A stretch of DNA of 64,000 bases, from positions 1,491,501 through 1,555,500 of the forward strand of contig NZ_CP097484.1 of assembly GCF_023546765.1 (NCBI RefSeq), in the 5' to 3' direction. Numbering within the stretch: position 1 is the first letter of the stretch; every line of letters begins with the position of its first letter. The notes under the pieces are model-generated. The model was not told where the DNA came from and searched no databases. It was given only the letters and a program-made list of their open reading frames with translations. A program made the translations under genes and the position numbers. Source of the stretch: Methylobacterium tardum (GTDB lineage: Bacteria; Pseudomonadota; Alphaproteobacteria; Rhizobiales; Beijerinckiaceae). Below are positions 58,085 to 64,000 of the stretch, one piece after another.

Positions 58085-58262
58085 ATGAGTTCTGCCTGCA
58101 AGACGTATCGGCCCGACATCTCCGACGCGGAGCAGGCGCTGGTCGCGCCCTAACCTGGCGTGCTGCGTGAGGCCGCTGCCCGTGGCGGCTGATGCCCCAA
58201 GACTTGCCGCCCTGGTTCGTCGTGTACCGGCAGTCCCAGCGCTGGCTGTCGGCCGGCTGGAC
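58085..58262 (+). pseudogene. IS5-family transposase remnant
   Basis: Two short pieces match the N-terminus of IS5-type transposases: MSSACKTYRPDISDAEQAL starting at 58085, interrupted by a stop, then DLPPWFVVYRQSQRWLSAGW at about 58202-58260 after a gap that should hold some 50 residues. The catalytic DDE region is absent. No terminal inverted repeats or target duplication are recognisable, so this is an old, eroded fragment. Confidence 0.65.
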
Positions 58263-58266
58263 AGTC

Positions 58267-59067
58267 TTAGGGCGCGACCGGATCGCCGCTGAACCCATGG
58301 GCGTCGAAGATCCTCCGGACGACGCCAGTCCGCTTCGCCTCATCCAGCCAAGTCGTGACTGTGGCGAGGGCGCCGGAACGGCCCTTGGGGACAGCGACGG
58401 CGACCTGCGTCTGCTGGAAGCCGCCCGTGACGATCCGCGAGCCTGGGACCTGCTGCACCACCGGCCGCAGGGTATCGCGCGAGAGGGCGAAAGCATCTGC
58501 CAGCCCGGCGCGCATCCGCGACACGGCCTCGGCCACGGACGGCACGGCGACAGGCTGCGTGTGCATCAGGGTGCGCGCGGAGGCGCGGAACGTCGTGGTC
58601 CCGTCGATCGCCAGCACGCGGACACCCGGCCGGTCCACCTGCGCCACGTCGGTGATCCCCGATGCCGCGCTGGCGAGGTAGGTGCTCTCCAGGTCGTAGT
58701 AGCCCGGACCGAAATCGAGCACCTGCCGCCGGGTCGCGTCGACCGGCATGAAGCTGACATCGATGGCCTCAGCCTGGAGCGCCGCGGCCGCCGCACCCGA
58801 GTTCGGGAACAGAGTGACGGCGAGCGGCAACTCAGTCCTCTGCGCCAAGTCGTGAGCCAGATCGGCCGTGACGCCCGCGGGCGTCCCGTCGGCCGAGCGG
58901 CTGACGAAGATGAGGCCGGGGGCGGGGGCCTCGATCAGACCGGCCCGCAATGTGCCGGACGGGGCGAGCTCGGCCTTCACGGCCGCGTCCAGGGTTTCGC
59001 TGGGCAGAGTCATGCTGGCGAGGAGAGGAACCGCGGAGAGGAGTCGTAAAGCACTGCTCCCAGGCAT
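58267..59067 (-). CDS. Orphan ABC substrate-binding protein, family 3
   Basis: A 266-residue periplasmic protein of the amino-acid-binding family 3: signal-like N-terminus (ALRLLSAVPLLASM), GTLRAGLIEAPAPGLIFV first lobe, PAGVTADLAHDLAQRTELPL and the hinge region FAKSRD-like ADAFALSRDTL. No permease or ATPase is adjacent, so it must serve a transporter elsewhere or act in sensing. It converges on the IS5 remnant. Confidence 0.78.
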   Translation of the reverse strand: MPGSSALRLLSAVPLLASMTLPSETLDAAVKAELAPSGTLRAGLIEAPAPGLIFVSRSADGTPAGVTADLAHDLAQRTELPLAVTLFPNSGAAAAALQAEAIDVSFMPVDATRRQVLDFGPGYYDLESTYLASAASGITDVAQVDRPGVRVLAIDGTTTFRASARTLMHTQPVAVPSVAEAVSRMRAGLADAFALSRDTLRPVVQQVPGSRIVTGGFQQTQVAVAVPKGRSGALATVTTWLDEAKRTGVVRRIFDAHGFSGDPVAP

Positions 59068-59370
59068 CCCGCAAGCAGACCTCGTGAGAGCACGGACCTG
59101 AAGTCTCGGTCTTGCAGGCAGGTGAGGGCTGCTGCCGGCCTCAGATCCTCACACGCGAAAGCACCCCGCACGTGCCTGATCCGTGACGCCGCACGGGCAG
59201 CCGGCGAATGACCAGGCCGACAAGGGTTTGCGCCCGGAAATGGAAACGTTGCGTTTCGCCGGTTTCCGTATTCGACGCTGACAGGATCGCGCAATGTGCT
59301 TCCGGCGACGCGTCGTCGGGGCGCATTCCGTCTCACCCGGTCGGGCTTGGCCGAAAGAGGAGCAAGAGCG
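59068..59370. other. 303-bp intergenic stretch
   Basis: Lies between two divergent genes, so it should hold both promoters. I see no repeat, RNA gene or extra coding frame. Confidence 0.4.
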
Positions 59371-60309
59371 ATGAGCTGGCACAGTGCGGATGACCCGGTC
59401 CCGGGCGATTCTTTCAGCTGCGACGCGATCCGAACTCTGATCGTCCCACGATCGCGCGACCTCGGCTCGTTCGCGGTGCGCCGCGCGCTCCCCTCGACCG
59501 AGTGCCGGATGGTTGGCCCCTTCATCTTCTTCGACCAGATGGGCCCCTCCGAGTTCCTGCTCGGGCAGGGCATGGACGTGCGGCCGCACCCGCATATCGG
59601 TCTGTCCACCGTCACCTACCTGTTCGATGGCGAGATCATGCACCGCGACAGCCTCGGCACGGAGCTGCCGATCCGGCCGGGCGAGCTGAACTGGATGACG
59701 GCCGGCCGCGGCATCACCCATTCTGAGCGCACCGGGCCGGACCTCCGGCAGACCGGCTCGAAGCTGTTCGGCATCCAGAGCTGGGTCGCCCTGAGCGCCC
59801 GGGACGAGGAGACGGCGCCGGCCTTCGAGCACTACGATGCGGCGGCGCTGCCGGTCCTGACCGGCGAGGGCAAGACCGTCCGGCTGATCGCCGGCGAGGC
59901 CTTCGGGGCGCGCTCACCCGTGCGAACCTCCAGCCCGATGGTCTACGCCGACGTGGCGCTGGAGGCGGGCGCCGTGCTGCCGCTCGATCCCACCTACGAC
60001 GAGCGCGCGATCTACACGGTCGCGGGCGCGATTGAGATCGCCGGCGACGGTTTCGGGCCCGGGCAGCTGCTGGTCTTCCGCCCCGGCGACCGGATCAGCA
60101 TCCGCGCGTCGGAGGCGGCCCGGTTCATGGTGCTCGGCGGCGAGCCGATGGACGGGCCGCGTCATCTCTGGTGGAACTTCGTTTCCTCCCGGCCCGAGCG
60201 GATCGCGCAGGCCAAGGAAGATTGGCGCCAGGGCCGGTTCGACACCGTGCCGAACGATGCCGAGTTCATCCCGCTGCCCGAGGATCCGCCGCCGGTCCGC
60301 TATCCCTGA
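59371..60309 (+). CDS. Pirin-family bicupin protein
   Basis: A 312-residue pirin: [18 protein letters not shown], the metal site with three His and one Glu in [21 protein letters not shown] (split here by its own length), [16 protein letters not shown] and a C-terminal second cupin ([20 protein letters not shown]). Bacterial pirins bind Fe(II) and some oxidise quercetin-like flavonoids or modulate metabolism. GAGGAG lies eight nt before the ATG at 59371. Transcribed alone. Confidence 0.9.
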   Translation: MSWHSADDPVPGDSFSCDAIRTLIVPRSRDLGSFAVRRALPSTECRMVGPFIFFDQMGPSEFLLGQGMDVRPHPHIGLSTVTYLFDGEIMHRDSLGTELPIRPGELNWMTAGRGITHSERTGPDLRQTGSKLFGIQSWVALSARDEETAPAFEHYDAAALPVLTGEGKTVRLIAGEAFGARSPVRTSSPMVYADVALEAGAVLPLDPTYDERAIYTVAGAIEIAGDGFGPGQLLVFRPGDRISIRASEAARFMVLGGEPMDGPRHLWWNFVSSRPERIAQAKEDWRQGRFDTVPNDAEFIPLPEDPPPVRYP

Positions 60310-60341
60310 CGGCGCGGCACCGCCACCTGCCCGGCGGCCCC

Positions 60342-60679
60342 ATGTCCCGTTCGGAGACACGTTAAGCTTCGTGCCGCTGATGGCCGGCTACATGATCGGC
60401 CGCACCGCGGCGCAGAGCCTCCCCGCCCAGCCGCTCTATCGGCACGCACCGGAAGAGGAGCGCCCGGCGTCCGACGGGGCCGCCGGTTTCGCGAGCGGCT
60501 ACTGCACGGGTGCGGGCGGGCGCGTGCTCACGTCGGGCGGCTCCGTCGCCCGCGTCTCTTCCGCGGTGGCGCGCACCACGACGAGCACGCCGCGCACGGT
60601 CGCCCGCGGCGGCTTCGGCGGGACGGGACGCGCCGTCTCGGCCTTCGGCGGCCACGCAGGCGGGTCCAGGGGCGGCTGA
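60342..60679 (+). pseudogene. YgiB/DUF1190-like protein, internally deleted
   Basis: The ATG at 60342 opens a frame of seven codons (MSRSETR) that then stops. From 60371 another frame gives the conserved end of YgiB-like proteins (FVPLMAGYMIGRTAAQSLP, a Tyr-containing loop, then a Gly/Ser/Thr-rich tail with GGFGGTGRAVSAFGGHAGG). The lipoprotein-like and Cys-containing middle, around 100 residues, is missing. Its stop overlaps the start of the ygiC-like gene by one base, the normal ygiB-ygiC arrangement. If the GTG at 60371 is used, a ~102-residue tail protein could still be made. Confidence 0.6.
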
Positions 60680-61843
60680 TGCGCCGCGTGACCGTCTCGG
60701 AGCGGCCCGATTGGCGCGCGCGCGTCCGAGGCGGGCTTCACCTTCCACACCTTCGCGGACGGGCCGTACTGGGACGAGAGCGCCTACTACGCCTTCAGCC
60801 TCGCCGAGATCGAGGACGACATCGAGGCGCCGACCCGGGAACTCCACGCGCTCTGCCTCGCCTTCGCCGAGCGCGCCGTCCGGGACGCTTCCATCCTGAC
60901 ATCCTTGGCCATCCCCGAGCATGCCTGGGACGCGATCGCCGACAGCTTCGGACGGCGCGATCCCACGCTCTACGGCCGGTTGGACCTCTGCTACGGCGGG
61001 ACCGGCACCGGGCCGGCCAAGCTCCTCGAATACAACGCCGATACGCCGACCGCCCTCTACGAGAGCGCGGTGTTCCAGTGGCTCTGGCTTGAGGACGGCC
61101 TCGCGCGCGGATTCCTGCCGGCGGGCGCCGACCAGTTCAACGCGCTGCATGAGCGGCTGATCGCGCGCTTCCGCGAGATGGGCCTGCCCGACACGGTCGC
61201 CTTCGCGTGCTTCCCCGACGCGCCGAAGGATCGCGGCACGGTCGCCTACCTCCAGGATTGCGCTGTCCAGGCCGGTCTGCGCGCCCCCTTCGTGCCGATG
61301 GAGGCGATCGGCCTGGGCGACGACGGCCGCTTCCTCGACGCCGACGGCCGCCCCCTCGGCGCCGTGTTCAAGCTTTACCCGTGGGAATGGATGTTCGCCG
61401 ATGCCTTCGGCGCCGCCATCGGTCCGTCACCGACCCGCTTCATCGAGCCGCCGTGGAAGGCGGTCCTGTCCAACAAGGGGATGCTGGCGCATCTCTGGGC
61501 CATGGCGCCGGGTCATCCGAACCTGCTGCCGACCTACTTCGAGGACGATCCCGCCCAGGCCGTCCTCGGGACTTCCTTCGCGAAAAAGCCGCTGTACGCG
61601 CGCGAGGGCGCGAATGTGCTCCTCGTCCGCGACGGCGCGGTCCTCGAGCGCGACGACGAGCCTTACGGGAAAGAGGGTCATGTGCGCCAGGCGCTCGCGG
61701 AATTGCCCGTCTTCGCGGGGCGCCATGCCCTTGTCGGAAGCTGGATCGTCGGCGCGGAACCCGCAGAGCTCTGCATGCGCGAGGAGACGCGCCGCATCAC
61801 CACCGACCGGGCCCGCTTCGTGCCTCACCTCATCCTGGGGTGA
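60679..61843 (+). CDS. Glutathionylspermidine synthase-like (YgiC) ATP-grasp enzyme; frameshift as read
   Basis: A 388-residue member of the glutathionylspermidine synthase C-terminal-domain family: MRRVTVSERPDWRAR, then FTFHTFADGPYWDESAYYAF, ATP-grasp elements LLEYNADTPTALYE, FKLYPWEWMFAD, EPPWKAVLSNKGMLAHLW, and the end VGSWIVGAEPAELCMREE. The N-terminus and the rest are in different frames; restoring one CG unit in the (CG)5 run at 60715-60724 joins them exactly. Members of this group lack the amidase domain and their substrate is unproven; a peptide-amine ligase is likely. Confidence 0.82.
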
Positions 61844-61992
61844 GTGCATGCAGGCCCCGTCTTTCCAACAGACGGGCATGGACGTGGACGTTTGCGAGAG
61901 GCGAGGCGTCGACGCGGGTCGACTGGACGAGACTGCCTCGAAGAGGCCATGGCGAGGCGGCATCCATACCGTCAGTCCAGGAGGGAGGCGAG

Positions 61993-62583
61993 ATGATCCG
62001 ATCCACGCTCTTCATAAGCGCCGGTCTCGCAGCAGTTTCGGTCGTGGCGGCGACGCTTTGGATCTCGCATGGCCCTCGCCCGCAGATGAGCCAGGGCAAA
62101 CAGGCGTCGGTCCCTGTGCCGCTGTCCCAGCAGCGGCCGACGGGTTCCAGTGGCCAGCCGGTCCGGACCATAGCAACTGGGCCGTCGACCGGATCGGCCC
62201 TCAGCAGCACCCCGTCTCCGCAAGACAGAGGAGGAGTGGATCCGGCCCCCTCGGCTGCGAGCCCGACCTCTGCCTCCACTCAGCCAGGGAGCCTCCGTTC
62301 GCCGACGGATGCCGGGTCGCCTACCAGGCTCGCCGACGTCGCACCCAGCTCAGGCTCAGGGACGGACGCTGTGGCGAACAGCGCCGGTGAGCCATCAGCG
62401 ACGGGTGGGCGTGTCGACCTGAACTCAGCCTCGATCGAGCAACTCAATGCGCTCGGAGCGGGCATGATCGGGAAACGCGTTGTCGAGTTTCGGCCCTACG
62501 CGTCGGTCGAGGATCTGGTCACGAGACGTGTTCTGAAGCGGGCTGATTACGAGACCATCCGGGCCGCCGTCACCGCCCGGTAG
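61993..62583 (+). CDS. Membrane-anchored ComEA-like helix-hairpin-helix protein
   Basis: A 196-residue protein: one N-terminal membrane anchor (STLFISAGLAAVSVVAATLW), a ~105-residue Ser/Pro/Thr/Gly-rich spacer and a C-terminal helix-hairpin-helix unit (GRVDLNSASIEQLNALGAGM, IGKRVVEFRPYASVEDLV). ComEA-type HhH units bind DNA without sequence preference, in some bacteria during DNA uptake. GGGAGG before the ATG decides the start. No other competence gene is near. Confidence 0.75.
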   Translation: MIRSTLFISAGLAAVSVVAATLWISHGPRPQMSQGKQASVPVPLSQQRPTGSSGQPVRTIATGPSTGSALSSTPSPQDRGGVDPAPSAASPTSASTQPGSLRSPTDAGSPTRLADVAPSSGSGTDAVANSAGEPSATGGRVDLNSASIEQLNALGAGMIGKRVVEFRPYASVEDLVTRRVLKRADYETIRAAVTAR

Positions 62584-62852
62584 CGTTGCGGATCGCCTTG
62601 GAAGGCGCATCCCTGATCGAGCACGACCGCCGGCCGCCTTCCGTCTCGCGGATGCAGCCGGTCCGTCGCGGTATGTGCTACCCGTCCGAGGCGGCAGCGG
62701 ACGCGATCCTGCACCTGCTTCGATACCCGGCATACCCGAAAGCGGAAGGTCAGGTTCCAGCCAGAGTACGTCGGCCTTTGTCGTCGCAACGCTGAAACCT
62801 GCTTGTTGCGCGGCAAGGTCCGCGCTTCAGTGTCTTCAGTCGTTCGCGACGG

Positions 62853-63032
62853 TCAGGGCTTCGTCGAGGCCGCCGTTTTGCCAGCCAAGCCTGGCACTTC
62901 GTTGAGTTGACGCAGGCTGGTGAAACGACCGCGCTCCTGCCGGTAGCGCACGATCTCAAAACCGTGGCCCTTCAAGGCTGGGATTGCGTCCAGTTCCTCT
63001 GCCGTCGCGCTATTGAGGTCGATCAGTCTCAT
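62853..63032 (-). CDS. Small helix-hairpin-helix protein (ComEA-like)
   Basis: A 59-residue protein that is just one helix-hairpin-helix unit: MRLIDLNSATAEELDAIPAL, then a basic strand (FEIVRYRQERGRFTSL) and NEVPGLAGKTA. It has no signal or membrane anchor in this form; an upstream ATG at 63080 gives 16 more residues without a signal either. It converges toward the anchored relative at 61993-62583. Possibly a DNA-binding fragment of a larger ComEA ancestor. Confidence 0.6.
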   Translation of the reverse strand: MRLIDLNSATAEELDAIPALKGHGFEIVRYRQERGRFTSLRQLNEVPGLAGKTAASTKP

Positions 63033-63176
63033 AGATTCGGCATGCCCCAACAAGCCTGACGTGGCCGGTTGGCGAACCAAACGTGAGCGTCACAGCACAG
63101 TTCCAGCGCCATGCGGCGGACGCGACGGGCACCTTGGTAGCCGCTGGTGCGACAGACCGGATGGCACCGCTCGTCG

Positions 63177-64000
63177 TCAGACATCGGCGTTGCCGTCTGA
63201 CCGGGAGCGGCCCTTCGCCGTTGCGCCCAGCTCGGTCATAGAACGAGCGCGCCGGCTTTTCACCGGCGCCCGAGGCATGCCGCGGCGCAGCTTGAACACC
63301 GGTACAGGGCTCGGCCGCGTCGAGAATGACCCGATCGGCTGGACAGGATCGGCGTGTTCCATCGCGATCGCGTTGCCGCGCAGAAGCCGGGCGAGGACAA
63401 GCATGCTCTCGGCGATGGCAAGTTGAGCGCCGATGCAGACACGTGGGCCGGCGCCAAATGGCAGGAACGTGAAACGGTCAGGCCTCGCGGCGTCGAGGAA
63501 GCGCGATGGATCGAAACGCGATGGAGAGGCCCAGAACGCGGGATTTCTATGCAGCATGCAGAATGGAAGGAGGACAAGGCTGCCACTTCGGACCGGCAAC
63601 CCGCATAGGTCGTGCGGATCCATGACTGCGCGGGCGGACATGTAGGCCGGGGGATAGAGTCGCAAGGTTTCCTCGACCACCGCCCGCGTCAGCGGCAAGC
63701 GCGCGAGCGCCTCTCCGGCCGTACTCGGCGACACGTCGCATGCGCGTGCCTCCTCGCGCACGGCGTCCTGCCATTCAGGCGCGTTAGCGAGGAGAAAGCA
63801 CGCCCAAAACAGTGTCAGTCCCGTGGTCTCGTGGCCGGCGAAGAGCATCGTCGACACCTCATCGGCCAACAAGCCCTCGTCCTGGTCCTTATAGGCATCC
63901 ACCAGCATATCGAACATGTCGCGCGGTGTGTCCGGCGACGCCGTCGTGCGGCGTTCCGCGATGACGGAGGAGATGATCCGCGACCAGCGCCGCCGGAACA
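63177..64000 (-). CDS. Cytochrome P450, C-terminal part (5' end outside window)
   Basis: At least 274 residues of a P450, open to the window edge. Helix I has AGHETTGLTLFWACF with the oxygen-activating acid-Thr pair, helix K has the ExxR of EETLRLYPPA, and the heme loop reads FLPFGAGPRVCIGAQLA with the thiolate cysteine. The RFDPSRFL stretch before it is like CYP families of the eukaryote-like E class, ~450 residues. The extension after the last helix (MPRAPVKSRRARSMTE...) is basic and short. Substrate and redox partner are unknown. Confidence 0.9.
   Translation of the reverse strand, partial: FRRRWSRIISSVIAERRTTASPDTPRDMFDMLVDAYKDQDEGLLADEVSTMLFAGHETTGLTLFWACFLLANAPEWQDAVREEARACDVSPSTAGEALARLPLTRAVVEETLRLYPPAYMSARAVMDPHDLCGLPVRSGSLVLLPFCMLHRNPAFWASPSRFDPSRFLDAARPDRFTFLPFGAGPRVCIGAQLAIAESMLVLARLLRGNAIAMEHADPVQPIGSFSTRPSPVPVFKLRRGMPRAPVKSRRARSMTELGATAKGRSRSDGNADV

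Overview
The window looks like a chromosome segment of a high-GC alphaproteobacterium, most probably Methylobacterium or a close relative. This is inferred from the roughly 70% GC coding regions, the cyoABCD-SURF1 block, a single-chain methylmalonyl-CoA mutase, malate synthase G, the double-domain GT2 enzyme, Omp25-like porins and the three inverted-repeat families. No 16S gene is present, so the genus is not proven.

Layout. 0-1.2 kb: lower-GC accessory DNA that cuts off an EAL phosphodiesterase gene. 1.8-7.4 kb: housekeeping genes (gpsA, an acetyltransferase and tsaD in a translationally coupled leftward run; a molbindin; DUF2293; rpsD; GNAT). 7.5-12.9 kb: phosphoglucomutase, a Tat-exported hydrolase and methylmalonyl-CoA mutase. 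13.2-19.8 kb: the bo3-type quinol oxidase operon (cyoABCD plus SURF1) with an MFS carrier. 20-23.3 kb: a two-domain glycosyltransferase coupled to an unknown partner. 23.4-23.7 kb: a truncated and an intact tRNA-Val(GAC). 23.7-31.2 kb: an accessory stretch of at least a dozen proteins under 120 residues, many of them single-pass membrane peptides, plus a PilZ protein and a tandem pair of paralogous coiled-coil proteins behind a full CtrA-type site. 31.2-38.2 kb: SDR, amidase and class II aldolase, then a LysR regulator divergent from malate synthase G, then an flhB fragment. 38.3-42.5 kb: an XRE-cupin regulator divergent from a run of MFS carrier, RidA, MOSC protein and VanB-type reductase. 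42.7-52.6 kb: a cation/proton antiporter, a LysR-hydrolase pair, a PLP enzyme, gene fragments, an outer-membrane beta-barrel and a haloperoxidase-like hydrolase. 52.8-57.8 kb: a branched-chain amino-acid-type ABC importer with LivM and LivG fused. 58-64 kb: an IS5 remnant, an orphan family-3 binding protein, pirin, ygiB/ygiC-like genes, two ComEA-like helix-hairpin-helix proteins and the 3' part of a cytochrome P450.

Two cross-cutting observations matter to any user. First, at least six otherwise intact genes (the GNAT fusion, cyoC, the glycosyltransferase, the aldolase, glcB and ygiC) each carry one frameshift that restoring one G/C base, or one CG unit, repairs. This pattern points to sequence errors rather than gene death. 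Second, there are genuine remnants: EAL, flhB, GST, a MocR C-terminus, an IS5 transposase, ygiB and a tRNA-Val. These mark spots of past rearrangement.

The most unusual signals are a ~110 bp patch of about 37% GC inside the methylmalonyl-CoA mutase gene, the CtrA-type site in front of the paralogous coiled-coil pair, the LivM-LivG fusion, and a sigma54-type promoter in front of an MFS gene that has no canonical start codon downstream of it.
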